Source: Leptobacterium_A meishanense (GTDB taxonomy: Bacteria > Bacteroidota > Bacteroidia > Flavobacteriales > Flavobacteriaceae). Taken from it: a stretch of 64,000 nt of DNA. Below are positions 18,159-26,906 of this stretch, piece by piece. The notes beneath the pieces were generated by a model. That model was not told the DNA's origin, made no database searches, and saw nothing but the letters and a program-made list of their open reading frames with translations. The translations under genes were made by a program, and so were the position numbers. The DNA lies in assembly GCF_037645805.1 (NCBI RefSeq), contig NZ_JBBEXE010000006.1, positions 186,001-250,000 on the forward strand. The letters are read 5' to 3'. Numbering within the stretch: the stretch's first letter is position 1; every line of letters starts with the position of its first letter.

Positions 18159-21100
18159 TTATTCTTCTAATCTAATATCTAATCCAAGGCCTTTAAGCTC
18201 ATGCATTAATACATTAAATGATTCCGGTAGTCCGGGTTCAGGCATGGTTTCTCCTTTAACGATTGCTTCATAGGTTTTTGCCCTACCGATCACATCATCC
18301 GATTTTACCGTAAGGATCTCACGCAATGCACTAGAGGCTCCATATGCTTCGAGTGCCCATACCTCCATTTCACCAAAACGTTGACCTCCAAACTGTGCCT
18401 TACCACCAAGAGGTTGTTGTGTAATAAGTGAGTATGGACCAATGGATCTTGAGTGCATCTTGTCATCAACCATGTGACCTAACTTAAGCATATAAATAAC
18501 CCCAACAGTTGCAGGCTGATCAAAACGTTCTCCTGTACCCCCATCATACAAATAGGTATGTCCAAATCTTGGTATTCCAGCGCTATCTGTAAGTTCATTA
18601 ATTTCATCTAATGAAGCTCCATCAAAGATAGGCGTAGCAAATTTTTTGTCAAGTTTTTGCCCTGCCCAACCTAATACAGTCTCATAAATCTGTCCAATAT
18701 TCATACGGGATGGTACTCCAAGAGGATTTAAGACTATATCTACCGGAGTTCCATCTTCCAAGAAAGGCATATCTTCTTCTCGGACTATTCTGGCAACAAT
18801 ACCTTTGTTACCGTGACGTCCTGCCATCTTATCTCCTACTTTTAGCTTCCGTTTCTTAGCAATATATACTTTGGCAAGCTTCATAATTCCTGATGGAAGT
18901 TCATCTCCTACTGAGATCGTAAACTTATCTCTTCGAAGGGCTCCCTGAAGATCGTTCAATTTTATCTTGTAATTATGGAGTAAGTCTGCTACAAGCTTAT
19001 TAGTATGCTTATCCGTTGTCCAACCTCCTGCTGTTAAATGTGCAAAATCATCCACAGCATTGAGCATTTTAAGTGTGAATTTTTTTCCTTTTGGAAGAAC
19101 TTCTTCTCCTAAGTCATTTGATACCCCTTGAGATGTTTTTCCATTTACCAATGAAAATAGCTTCTCTACCAATACATCTTTTAAACCTTCAAACTTAGTT
19201 GCATACTCCATTTCCAGTTTTGCGATGTCTTCTTTGTCCTTTGCACGCCTTCTCTTGTCTTTTAGTGACCTTGAAAACAGTTTTTTATCGATAACAATAC
19301 CACTAAGTGATGGTGATGCTTTTAATGAAGCATCTTTTACATCACCCGCTTTATCTCCAAAGATGGCACGAAGAAGTTTTTCTTCCGGTGTTGGGTCTGA
19401 TTCCCCTTTAGGTGTAATTTTACCTATTAAAATATCACCGGGCTTTACCTCAGCTCCTATACGTATCATACCATTTTCATCTAAATCTTTGGTAGCCTCT
19501 TCAGATACGTTTGGTATATCATTTGTTAGCTCTTCTGCACCAAGCTTAGTGTCTCTTACCTCTAACAAGTACTCATCAATGTGAATGGATGTAAATATGT
19601 CTTCTCTTACTACTTTCTCAGATATTACAATTGCATCTTCAAAGTTGTACCCTTTCCATGGCATAAATGCTACTTTGAGGTTTCTTCCCAAGGCAAGCTC
19701 TCCTTGTTGGGTTGCATAGCCTTCACATAATACCTGTCCTTTAACAACCTTATCCCCTTTGCTAACAATAGGTTTTAGATTAATACACGTCCCTTGGTTG
19801 GTTTTTCTAAACTTAATCAGTTTATATGTCTTATGGTCATCTTCAAAACTTACCAGCTTTTCTTCATCTGTTCTATTGTACCTGATGACTATTTTGTTTG
19901 CATCAACATGTTCAACAACCCCATCATTTTCCGCATTAACCAATACTCTTGAGTCAGACGCCACACGACGTTCTAATCCTGTCCCTACTATGGGGGACTC
20001 TGGTCGTAATAATGGAACTGCCTGTCGCATCATATTTGATCCCATCAGTGCACGGTTTGCATCATCATGCTCTAAAAATGGGATAAGTGACGCTGAGATG
20101 GATGCAATTTGGTTAGGCGCTACATCTGTATAATGAACCGCTGAAGGTTCTACAACAGGAAAGTCGCCTTCTTCACGGGCAATCACCTTGTCTGTATCTA
20201 CAGTTCCATCTTTTTTAAGTGGGATGTTAGCTTGAGCGATCTTTTTCTCTTCTTCCTCTTCCGCACTTAGGTATATAATATTTTTCAGATCAACCTTTCC
20301 ATTTGCTACTTTTCTATATGGGGTTTCTATGAATCCCATGTTGTTTACTTTTGCAAATACACTCAATGAAGATATTAAACCAATATTTGGACCTTCGGGT
20401 GTTTCTATAGGACATAAGCGCCCATAATGTGTATAGTGAACATCACGAACCTCAAATCCGGCACGCTCTCTAGATAATCCACCAGGTCCTAATGCAGACA
20501 TTCTTCTTTTGTGAGTTATCTCTGCTAACGGATTTGTTTGATCCATAAATTGAGATAATTGATTCGTTCCGAAGAAGGAATTTATCACAGAAGACAATGT
20601 TTTTGCATTGATAAGGTCAATAGGTGTAAATACTTCATTATCACGAACATTCATACGTTCACGGATGGTTCTAGCCATACGTGCCAACCCTACACCAAAT
20701 TGTGCCGATAGCTGCTCACCAACTGTTCGTACACGTCTGTTGGAAAGGTGATCAATATCATCAATTTCTGCCTTTGAGTTAATCAACTCAATCAGATATT
20801 TGATAATGGTAATAATATCTTCTTTTGTTAAGACTTGTTTATCCATAGCAATGTCAAGTCCTAATTTCTTATTCATTCTGTAACGACCAACCTCTCCGAG
20901 GTTATATCGTTGGTCTGAGAAGAATAATTTATCAATAATGCCCCTAGCAGTTTCTTCATCTGGCGGCTCAGCATTACGCAATTGCCTGTAAACATGCTCT
21001 ACTGCTTCTTTTTCAGAATTCGTAGGGTCTTTTTGTAATGTGTTATGAATAATCGCATAATCAGAAGATTCGATATCTTCTTTGTGCAACAGTATAGTTT

Positions 21101-21968
21101 TTGTGTCTGTTTCCAGTATCTGTTCCAGATGTTCTTTTTCTAAAATGGTGTCCCTATCCAGAACAATTTCGTTTCGTTCAATTGAGACTACTTCTCCTGT
21201 ATCTTCATCTACAAAATCTTCATGCCATGTTTTCAATACACGTGCTGCTAGCTTTCGTCCCAATACTCTCTTAAGTCCTGTTTTTGTTACTTTTACTTCT
21301 TCAGCAAGGTCAAATATTTCTAAGATATCCTTATCCCTTTCATACCCTATAGACCTTAAAAGGGTAGTTACCGGTAATTTTTTCTTTCTATCAATATAAG
21401 CGTACATAACACTATTGATATCGGTAGCAAATTCTATCCAGGAACCCTTAAACGGGATTACTCTGGCAGAGTATAGTTTTGTTCCGTTCGCATGAAATGA
21501 CTGGCCAAAAAAGACTCCCGGAGACCGGTGTAATTGAGAAACTACAACACGTTCCGCTCCATTTATAACGAAAGTTCCACTTGGGGTCATGTAAGGTATC
21601 ACACCTAAATATACATCCTGTACAATAGTTTCGAAATCTTCGTGCTCCGGATCGGTGCAATAGAGTTTTAATCTTGCTTTTAAAGGAACGCTATATGTTA
21701 ACCCTCTTTCGATACACTCTTGAATAGTATATCTCGGCGGATCTACAAAATAATCGATAAACTCTAATACGAATTGATTTCGTGAATCTGTAATTGGAAA
21801 GTTCTCCATGAAGGTATTATACAATCCCTCATCTCCTCTTTCTTCTGATTTGGTTTCCAGTTGGAAAAAATCTTGGAATGATTTTATTTGAATATCTAAG
21901 AAATCCGGATAATCGGGTGTGTTCTTAGCGGAAGCAAAATTTAACCTTTCAGTCTGACTTGTGAACAT
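18159..21968 (-). CDS. rpoB: RNA polymerase beta subunit
   Basis: This 1269-residue catalytic subunit contains the rifampicin-pocket region (FFGTNQLSQFMDQTNPLAEITHKRRMSALGPGGL) and the C-terminal EMEVWALEAYGA block that meets beta'. The reading frame also has a TTG directly before the ATG at 21968; I take the ATG, giving MFTSQTERLNFAS. Standard rifampicin-sensitive residues are visible (SQFMDQTN, HKRR), so no resistance change is obvious. The gene follows rplL after a strong hairpin. Confidence 0.99.
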   Translation of the reverse strand: MFTSQTERLNFASAKNTPDYPDFLDIQIKSFQDFFQLETKSEERGDEGLYNTFMENFPITDSRNQFVLEFIDYFVDPPRYTIQECIERGLTYSVPLKARLKLYCTDPEHEDFETIVQDVYLGVIPYMTPSGTFVINGAERVVVSQLHRSPGVFFGQSFHANGTKLYSARVIPFKGSWIEFATDINSVMYAYIDRKKKLPVTTLLRSIGYERDKDILEIFDLAEEVKVTKTGLKRVLGRKLAARVLKTWHEDFVDEDTGEVVSIERNEIVLDRDTILEKEHLEQILETDTKTILLHKEDIESSDYAIIHNTLQKDPTNSEKEAVEHVYRQLRNAEPPDEETARGIIDKLFFSDQRYNLGEVGRYRMNKKLGLDIAMDKQVLTKEDIITIIKYLIELINSKAEIDDIDHLSNRRVRTVGEQLSAQFGVGLARMARTIRERMNVRDNEVFTPIDLINAKTLSSVINSFFGTNQLSQFMDQTNPLAEITHKRRMSALGPGGLSRERAGFEVRDVHYTHYGRLCPIETPEGPNIGLISSLSVFAKVNNMGFIETPYRKVANGKVDLKNIIYLSAEEEEEKKIAQANIPLKKDGTVDTDKVIAREEGDFPVVEPSAVHYTDVAPNQIASISASLIPFLEHDDANRALMGSNMMRQAVPLLRPESPIVGTGLERRVASDSRVLVNAENDGVVEHVDANKIVIRYNRTDEEKLVSFEDDHKTYKLIKFRKTNQGTCINLKPIVSKGDKVVKGQVLCEGYATQQGELALGRNLKVAFMPWKGYNFEDAIVISEKVVREDIFTSIHIDEYLLEVRDTKLGAEELTNDIPNVSEEATKDLDENGMIRIGAEVKPGDILIGKITPKGESDPTPEEKLLRAIFGDKAGDVKDASLKASPSLSGIVIDKKLFSRSLKDKRRRAKDKEDIAKLEMEYATKFEGLKDVLVEKLFSLVNGKTSQGVSNDLGEEVLPKGKKFTLKMLNAVDDFAHLTAGGWTTDKHTNKLVADLLHNYKIKLNDLQGALRRDKFTISVGDELPSGIMKLAKVYIAKKRKLKVGDKMAGRHGNKGIVARIVREEDMPFLEDGTPVDIVLNPLGVPSRMNIGQIYETVLGWAGQKLDKKFATPIFDGASLDEINELTDSAGIPRFGHTYLYDGGTGERFDQPATVGVIYMLKLGHMVDDKMHSRSIGPYSLITQQPLGGKAQFGGQRFGEMEVWALEAYGASSALREILTVKSDDVIGRAKTYEAIVKGETMPEPGLPESFNVLMHELKGLGLDIRLEE

Positions 21969-22033
21969 CAATGAACAAAATTTTGATTAAAATAAAATAG
22001 TTATATCGTATATACTTTTAATATACGCAAAAG

Positions 22034-22072
22034 GGTTTAGGTCTTATTCCGCTTAACGGAAAGACCTAAACC
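22034..22072 (-). terminator. Strong hairpin between rplL and rpoB (probable attenuator or processing site)
   Basis: A perfect 12-bp stem (22034-22045 with 22061-22072) is extended by an inner 4-bp stem with a TTAAG loop. On the minus strand it is followed by only four U residues, so it is likely a partial terminator or RNase site rather than a full stop. E. coli has an attenuator and an RNase III site in the same place, which lowers rpoBC output relative to ribosomal proteins. Confidence 0.7.
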
Positions 22073-22093
22073 AAGATTGTTGGCTTGGCGAAC

Positions 22094-22474
22094 TTATTTA
22101 AGCTCAACCTCTGCTCCAGCCTCTTCTAAAGATTTCTTAATGCCTTCGGCTTCTTCTTTAGAAACAGCTTCTTTTACTGCTTTAGGAGCGCTATCAACTA
22201 TGTCTTTAGCTTCTTTTAGCCCTAAACCGGTAAGTTCTTTTACCAACTTAACTACTGCTAGTTTAGAACCTCCAGCTGCTTTAAGGATTACATCAAATTC
22301 TGATTTTTCCTCAGCAGCTTCCCCATCTCCTGCAGCAGCTCCGCCTCCTGCTACAGCTACAGCAGCAGCGGCAGGCTCAATGCCATATTCTTCTTTTAAT
22401 ATATCAGCTAACTCATTAACTTCTTTTACGCTTAAGTTAACTAATTGTTCTGCGAATTCTTTTAAATCTGCCAT
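22094..22474 (-). CDS. rplL: Ribosomal protein L7/L12
   Basis: This 126-residue ribosomal stalk protein has the N-terminal dimerisation domain (MADLKEFAEQLVNLSVKEVNELADIL), the Ala/Gly-rich hinge (about 36-52) and the C-terminal factor-binding domain with VKLVKELTGLGLKEAKDIVDSAPKAVKE. It recruits EF-Tu, EF-G, IF2 and release factors. It follows rplJ by 52 bases and is separated from rpoB by the hairpin. Confidence 0.98.
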   Translation of the reverse strand: MADLKEFAEQLVNLSVKEVNELADILKEEYGIEPAAAAVAVAGGGAAAGDGEAAEEKSEFDVILKAAGGSKLAVVKLVKELTGLGLKEAKDIVDSAPKAVKEAVSKEEAEGIKKSLEEAGAEVELK

Positions 22475-22526
22475 TTTCTATCGTTTTTAAATTTTAAAAA
22501 ATATAATTTATTTAAGTGCGTACTCG

Positions 22527-23042
22527 TTATTTTTCAGATAATGTTTTTAGGATGCCTGCAAGTTTTCCTCCTCCTGATTTAAGAGCAGAAACAACATTTT
22601 TAGCAGGTGATTGTAACAATCCAATGATGTCACCAATTACTTCTTCTTTAGATTTTATATTAACTAATGCATCTAACTGACCATCCCCAATATATATTGC
22701 CTCTTCAATAAAGGCTCCTTTAAGGAGTGGTTTGTCTGATTTCTTTCGGAAGTTTTTAATCACCTTTGCCGGTGCATTTCCAGTTTCTGAAATCATCAAA
22801 GAGGTGTTCCCTTTTAATATGGATGGTAATTCTCCAAAATCTTTATCTGATGCTTCCATTGCTTTTGCAAGCAATGTGTTTTTAACTACTGCGAGTTTTA
22901 CATTTGCTTTGAAACAAGCTCTTCTTAAATTAGAAGTTGTATCTGCGTCTAACCCTGATATATCTGCCAGATATATATTTGTATTATCAGCTAACTGCGC
23001 AGTTAAATCTTTTATTACCGTTGATTTTTCTTCTCTAGTCAT
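22527..23042 (-). CDS. rplJ: Ribosomal protein L10
   Basis: This 171-residue stalk base protein binds 23S rRNA and carries L7/L12 dimers on its C-terminal helix. The family pattern is clear: MTREEKSTVIKDL..., YLADISGLDADTTSNLRRACFKANVKLAVVKNTLLAKA, and a C-terminal LKSGGGKLAGILKTLSEK. Only 23 bases separate it from rplA, so there is no room for the long L10 leader known in proteobacteria; any autoregulation must act elsewhere. Confidence 0.98.
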   Translation of the reverse strand: MTREEKSTVIKDLTAQLADNTNIYLADISGLDADTTSNLRRACFKANVKLAVVKNTLLAKAMEASDKDFGELPSILKGNTSLMISETGNAPAKVIKNFRKKSDKPLLKGAFIEEAIYIGDGQLDALVNIKSKEEVIGDIIGLLQSPAKNVVSALKSGGGKLAGILKTLSEK

Positions 23043-23065
23043 GATTTAAAGTTCTTAACTACCAA

Positions 23066-23755
23066 TTATACTGCTTTTGGGTCAACCTGAACACTTGGGC
23101 TCATGGTACTGGACATATAGATACTTTTGATATATATCCCTTTCGATGCAGTTGGTTTTAATTTTATTAATGTTTGAATTAATTCATTTGCATTTTCTGC
23201 AATTTTCTCAGGACTGAATGATGATTTTCCGATAGCAGCATGGACGATTCCGGTTTTGTCAACCTTGAAATCTATTTTACCTGCTTTTACATCGGAAACT
23301 GCTTTTGCAACATCCATTGTAACGGTTCCTGTTTTAGGGTTTGGCATTAATCCCCTAGGTCCAAGAACTCTACCTAATGGCCCTAATTTACCCATAACAC
23401 TTGGCATGGTAATGATTACATCAACATCTGTCCAGCCATCTTTAATTTTTTGCAAATACTCATCTAATCCTACATAGTCTGCTCCGGCTTCTTTAGCTTC
23501 TGCTTCTTTATCTGGAGTTACCAGTGCTAAAACTTTCACATCCTTTCCAGTTCCATGTGGTAATGTTACCACTCCTCTAACCATTTGATTAGCCTTACGT
23601 GGATCTACTCCCAAACGTACTGCTAAGTCTATGGATGCATCAAATTTTACGTTCGTTATTTCTTTCACTAAGTTCGACGCTTCTTGAACTGAATAATGTT
23701 TATTATTGTCAATCTTAGCTAAAGCCTCTTTTCTTTTTTTTGTGATTCTTGCCAT
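23066..23755 (-). CDS. rplA: Ribosomal protein L1
   Basis: This 229-residue protein of the large subunit L1 stalk helps release deacylated tRNA. It shows FDASIDLAVRLGVDPRKANQMVRGVVTLPHGTGK near the N-terminus and the signature GKLGPLGRVLGPRGLMPNPKTGTV in the middle. It lies 20 bases after rplK. In enterobacteria L1 also represses translation of the rplK-rplA message; I did not identify a target site here. Confidence 0.98.
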   Translation of the reverse strand: MARITKKRKEALAKIDNNKHYSVQEASNLVKEITNVKFDASIDLAVRLGVDPRKANQMVRGVVTLPHGTGKDVKVLALVTPDKEAEAKEAGADYVGLDEYLQKIKDGWTDVDVIITMPSVMGKLGPLGRVLGPRGLMPNPKTGTVTMDVAKAVSDVKAGKIDFKVDKTGIVHAAIGKSSFSPEKIAENANELIQTLIKLKPTASKGIYIKSIYMSSTMSPSVQVDPKAV

Positions 23756-23775
23756 TTCTTAGATTCTTTTAAAAT

Positions 23776-24213
23776 TTAAAAAGGCTTTGGGCCTGTAACC
23801 GTTAATCCCATGGATCTTGCAGTACCTGCAACCATACTCATAGCAGATTCTATGGTAAATGCATTAAGGTCCTGCATTTTGTCTTCTGCAATAGTCCTTA
23901 CTTGGTCCCAAGTGACTTTTGCTACTTTCTTTCGGTTAGGCTCTCCAGAACCACTTTTTACCTTAGCCGCTTCCAATAACTGAACTGCCGCTGGCGGTGT
24001 CTTGACTACAAATTCAAATGATTTGTCTTTGTAAACGGTGATAACAACAGGTAATACTTTGCCAGGTTTATCCTGCGTACGTGCATTAAATTGCTTGCAG
24101 AATTCCATAATGTTAACACCTGCGGCACCTAAAGCGGGTCCAACCGGTGGCGACGGGTTCGCAGCACCTCCCCTAACTTGTAGTTTAACTACTTTATCTA
24201 CTTCTTTTGCCAT
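23776..24213 (-). CDS. rplK: Ribosomal protein L11
   Basis: This 145-residue protein binds the GTPase-associated region of 23S rRNA. The Pro-rich linker between domains (GGAANPSPPVGPALGAAGVNIMEFCKQFNA) and the C-terminal RNA-binding GSAxSMGL-like block (AGTARSMGLTVTG) are plain. It follows nusG after 70 bases and starts the rplKAJL run. Confidence 0.98.
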   Translation of the reverse strand: MAKEVDKVVKLQVRGGAANPSPPVGPALGAAGVNIMEFCKQFNARTQDKPGKVLPVVITVYKDKSFEFVVKTPPAAVQLLEAAKVKSGSGEPNRKKVAKVTWDQVRTIAEDKMQDLNAFTIESAMSMVAGTARSMGLTVTGPKPF

Positions 24214-24283
24214 TGTTTTTAATTTAAATTGAAAGTACCTTAAAATTGGAAGCTAGGCACTTTTATATAATTGTGTAACAATT

Positions 24284-24835
24284 TTATACTTTCTCTACTT
24301 GCATGTAGCTTAATTCTAAAGGTGTTTTTCTTCCGAAAATTTTCACCATCACCTCAAGTTTACGCTTTTCCTCATTTATTTTTTCTACGGTGCCATTAAA
24401 GCCGTTAAATGGCCCGTCTATGACTTTTACGGTTTCTCCAATTACAAAAGGAATAGCAATATTATCTGTTTTAATAGCAAGCTCATCTACTTTTCCGAGC
24501 ATTCTATTAACTTCTGATTTTCTAAGCGGTATAGGGTCTCCACCTTTTACTTCTCCCAGAAAACCTATAACGCCCGTAATGGACTTTATAACATGTGCTA
24601 TTTCCCCTGCCAAGTTAGCTTTTACCATTACATAACCTGGAAAATATACCCGTTCTTTATTTACCTTTTTACCATTCCGGATTTGAACAACTTTCTCAGT
24701 CGGTACTAGTACTTCATCAACATATTCTGAATAACCTAACCTAGTTACTTCATTCTCAATATACGATTTCACTTTGTTCTCTTGGCCGCTTACTGCTCTT
24801 ACTACATACCAATTTTTCACTAATCCTTCTGCCAT
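24284..24835 (-). CDS. nusG: Transcription termination/antitermination factor NusG
   Basis: This 183-residue factor binds RNA polymerase and influences pausing, Rho action and coupling to ribosomes. The N-terminal NGN domain begins KNWYVVRAVSGQENKVKSYIE and contains KKVNKERVYFPGYVMVKANL. The C-terminal KOW domain includes FVIGETVKVIDGPFNGFNGTVEKINEEKRKLEVMVKIFGRKTPLEL. It follows secE by 9 bases, the classical secE-nusG pair. Confidence 0.98.
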   Translation of the reverse strand: MAEGLVKNWYVVRAVSGQENKVKSYIENEVTRLGYSEYVDEVLVPTEKVVQIRNGKKVNKERVYFPGYVMVKANLAGEIAHVIKSITGVIGFLGEVKGGDPIPLRKSEVNRMLGKVDELAIKTDNIAIPFVIGETVKVIDGPFNGFNGTVEKINEEKRKLEVMVKIFGRKTPLELSYMQVEKV

Positions 24836-24844
24836 TATTTTATC

Positions 24845-25036
24845 CTAGTTAATTAAATTAAAGTATAGGGCAATAAGTTTTTGAAAGCCTGTGTCTACCC
24901 CCCATATTGCTAACGAGAAAATAATAGAAAATACAGCTACTACCATCATAAGCTTTTGTCCTTCTGCCCATGAAGGCCAACTAACATCGTTAGTTAATTC
25001 TTCATATGACTCTTTAATATATTTAATAACTCCCAT
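24845..25036 (-). CDS. secE: Preprotein translocase subunit SecE
   Basis: This is a 63-residue single-span SecE. The amphipathic helix (GVIKYIKESYEELTNDVSWPSWAE) precedes one transmembrane segment (about 32-52). The frame stays open upstream to 25108, but that extension runs through tRNA-Trp, so the ATG at 25036 (MGVIKYIK) is the real start. It is part of the SecYEG channel and co-transcribed with nusG. Confidence 0.95.
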   Translation of the reverse strand: MGVIKYIKESYEELTNDVSWPSWAEGQKLMMVVAVFSIIFSLAIWGVDTGFQKLIALYFNLIN

Positions 25037-25050
25037 ATTATTGTTCTTTG

Positions 25051-25123
25051 CACGGGAGGAGAGACTCGAACTCCCGACACCTGGTTTTGGAGACCAGTGC
25101 TCTACCAACTGAGCTACACCCGT
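25051..25123 (-). tRNA. tRNA-Trp (anticodon CCA)
   Basis: The minus strand folds into a cloverleaf: acceptor ACGGGTG/CTCCCGT (one U-U mismatch at pair 6-67), D arm GCTC...GAGC, anticodon stem CTGGT/ACCAG around CTCCAAA with anticodon CCA, and T loop TTCGAGT. It lies between tuf and secE, 14 bases before the secE start, and is probably processed out of the operon transcript. Confidence 0.95.
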
Positions 25124-25183
25124 TTATTTATGTTTTTCTTCTCAAAAAAATATCGAGATAAATTGTATTGTTATTTAATCGTA

Positions 25184-25213
25184 AAGGTATCCCGAAAAAA
25201 TCCGGGACACCTT
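25184..25213 (-). terminator. Hairpin after tuf, possible partial terminator
   Basis: An 11-bp stem with one mismatch (25184-25194 with 25203-25213) around an 8-base loop lies about 24 bases past the tuf stop. The minus-strand tail has only three U residues, so it may be a weak terminator or an mRNA 3'-end stabiliser that lets high tuf expression drop before secE-nusG. Confidence 0.5.
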
Positions 25214-25236
25214 CTATCGATTTATATCAATAAATC

Positions 25237-26424
25237 TTAGTCTAAAATTTCTGTAACCTGACCTGCTCCAACTGTTCTACCTCCTTCACGGATAGCAAAA
25301 CGCAAACCTACATTAAGGGCAATTGGCTGAAGAAGCTCCACAGTAATGGTAAGGTTATCACCTGGCATTACCATTTCTACTCCATCAGGCAAATTGATAG
25401 TTCCCGTTACATCAGTTGTACGTACGTAGAACTGAGGACGGTAGTTATTATGGAACGGTGTATGACGTCCACCTTCTTCTTTTTTAAGGATATAAACCTC
25501 TGCTTTAAATTTAGCATGAGGAGTAACAGATCCTGGCTTACAGATAACCATACCTCTTTTAATATCTGTCTTTTCAATACCTCTTAAAAGAATACCTACA
25601 TTATCTCCTGCCTCTCCTCTATCAAGAATTTTACGGAACATTTCAACACCTGTAATAGTTGATGTCAATTTCTCGGCACCCATACCAATGATATCTACAG
25701 GATCTCCTGTGTGTGCAACACCGGTTTCAATACGTCCTGTAGCAACAGTACCACGACCTGTGATAGTAAACACATCTTCAATAGGCATTAAAAAGTCTTT
25801 GTCAACATCCCTCTTAGGTAACTCTATCCAGCTATCAACTGCAGCCATTAATTCCATAACAGAATCAACCCATTTTCCTTCTCCGTTAAGCGCTCCAAGC
25901 GCAGAACCTTGAATGACAGGGGTATTATCTCCATCATACTCGTAGAAACTTAGAAGTTCTCTCACTTCCATTTCTACTAATTCTAACAATTCTTCGTCAT
26001 CAACCATATCAACTTTATTCAAGAATACAACAATTCTTGGCACACCAACCTGACGACCTAAAAGGATATGCTCACGTGTTTGTGGCATAGGGCCATCTGT
26101 TGCAGCAACAACAAGGATAGCACCATCCATCTGAGCAGCACCTGTTACCATGTTTTTCACATAGTCGGCGTGACCAGGACAGTCAACGTGTGCATAGTGA
26201 CGGTTTTCTGTTTGGTATTCAACATGTGATGTGTTAATTGTAATACCTCTTTCTTTTTCTTCCGGAGCGTTGTCAATAGACGCAAAATCTCTTACTGCTG
26301 AAAGGCCTTTATCTGCCAATACTTTAGTAATTGCAGCAGTTAAGGTAGTTTTACCGTGATCTACGTGTCCAATAGTACCAATATTTAAGTGGGGTTTGGA
26401 ACGATCAAAAGTTTCCTTTGCCAT
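25237..26424 (-). CDS. tuf: Elongation factor Tu
   Basis: This 395-residue GTPase delivers aminoacyl-tRNA to the ribosome. The G domain shows GHVDHGKTTL (18-25 region), DCPGHADYVK and NKVDMVDDEE. Domains 2 and 3 carry the usual FTITGRGTVATGR, FRKILDRGEAGDNVG and GGRHTPFHNNYRPQFYVRTTDVTG blocks. It is the only tuf gene in this window and follows a four-tRNA cluster as tufB does in E. coli. Confidence 0.99.
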   Translation of the reverse strand: MAKETFDRSKPHLNIGTIGHVDHGKTTLTAAITKVLADKGLSAVRDFASIDNAPEEKERGITINTSHVEYQTENRHYAHVDCPGHADYVKNMVTGAAQMDGAILVVAATDGPMPQTREHILLGRQVGVPRIVVFLNKVDMVDDEELLELVEMEVRELLSFYEYDGDNTPVIQGSALGALNGEGKWVDSVMELMAAVDSWIELPKRDVDKDFLMPIEDVFTITGRGTVATGRIETGVAHTGDPVDIIGMGAEKLTSTITGVEMFRKILDRGEAGDNVGILLRGIEKTDIKRGMVICKPGSVTPHAKFKAEVYILKKEEGGRHTPFHNNYRPQFYVRTTDVTGTINLPDGVEMVMPGDNLTITVELLQPIALNVGLRFAIREGGRTVGAGQVTEILD

Positions 26425-26482
26425 GATTTAATAATTTTTAATCTTAGTTATATATATTAGTGTTCAATTTTATGCTAATATG

Positions 26483-26554
26483 AGCCAATGACGAGATTTG
26501 AACTCGTGACCTCTTCCTTACCAAGGAAGCGCTCTACCCCTGAGCTACACCGGC
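26483..26554 (-). tRNA. tRNA-Thr (anticodon GGT)
   Basis: The cloverleaf is complete on the minus strand: acceptor GCCGGTG/CATTGGC (two G-U pairs), anticodon stem CTTCC/GGAAG around TTGGTAA, anticodon GGT, T loop TTCAAAT. It is the last tRNA before tuf, the place of thrT in E. coli. Confidence 0.96.
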
Positions 26555-26559
26555 CTTTG

Positions 26560-26632
26560 AGCGGGAGACGAGGTTCGAACTCGCGACATTCAGCTTGGAA
26601 GGCTGACGCTCTACCAACTGAGCTACTCCCGC
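26560..26632 (-). tRNA. tRNA-Gly (anticodon TCC)
   Basis: Minus-strand cloverleaf with acceptor GCGGGAG/CTCCCGC, anticodon stem TCAGC/GCTGA around CTTCCAA, anticodon TCC and T loop TTCGAAC. Only 5 bases separate it from tRNA-Thr(GGT), so the cluster is processed from one transcript. It corresponds to glyT. Confidence 0.96.
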
Positions 26633-26673
26633 ATATTCAATTACAAATTGACATTATGGTCGATTTATAATTG

Positions 26674-26756
26674 TGGGGAGAGCAGGATTCGAACCTGCGA
26701 AGGTAAAAACCAACAGATTTACAGTCTGTCCTCGTTGGCCGCTTGAGTATCTCCCC
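26674..26756 (-). tRNA. tRNA-Tyr (anticodon GTA)
   Basis: A class II tRNA with a long variable arm. Acceptor GGGGAGA/TCTCCCC, anticodon stem ACAGA/TCTGT around CTGTAAA with anticodon GTA, T loop TTCGAAT. It corresponds to tyrU in the E. coli order. Confidence 0.96.
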
Positions 26757-26793
26757 GTATCGTTTTTAAAAGAACTTTCTAAAGGGTCTTTTG

Positions 26794-26867
26794 AGCCGAT
26801 GGAGGGACTCGAACCCACGACCTGCTGATTACAAATCAGCTGCTCTAGCCAGCTGAGCTACATCGGC
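26794..26867 (-). tRNA. tRNA-Thr (anticodon TGT)
   Basis: Minus-strand cloverleaf: acceptor GCCGATG/CATCGGC, anticodon stem GCTGA/TCAGC around TTTGTAA with anticodon TGT, T loop TTCGAGT. It is the first gene of the tRNA-tuf operon, like thrU in E. coli. Confidence 0.96.
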
Positions 26868-26877
26868 TTTTTTCAAT

Positions 26878-26905
26878 AAAAAAAGTCCGCTATTTCTAAC
26901 GGACT
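26878..26905 (-). terminator. Terminator of the xerC-hpf transcript
   Basis: A perfect 6-bp stem (26884-26889 with 26900-26905) is followed on the minus strand by seven U residues. It lies past the hpf stop and overlaps the likely start point of the next transcript (see the promoter at 26907-26937). Confidence 0.75.
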
Positions 26906-26906
26906 G

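Noticed and set aside
13862..21660. Many 60-130 residue ORFs opposite rpoB and rpoC
   Set aside because: They are antisense shadows of two highly conserved genes; none has coding features or a ribosome binding site.
22077..22490. Plus-strand 137-residue Ser/Ala-rich ORF over rplL
   Set aside because: It lies exactly opposite L7/L12, whose frame is certain; the composition reflects L7/L12 codons.
24845..25108. Long version of secE starting MVEHWSPKPG
   Set aside because: The extra 24 residues are read from tRNA-Trp; the real start is the ATG at 25036.
26488..26670. Plus-strand ORF MTRFELVTSSLPRKR across the tRNAs
   Set aside because: It is the reverse complement of tRNA-Thr and tRNA-Gly, a frequent false ORF.
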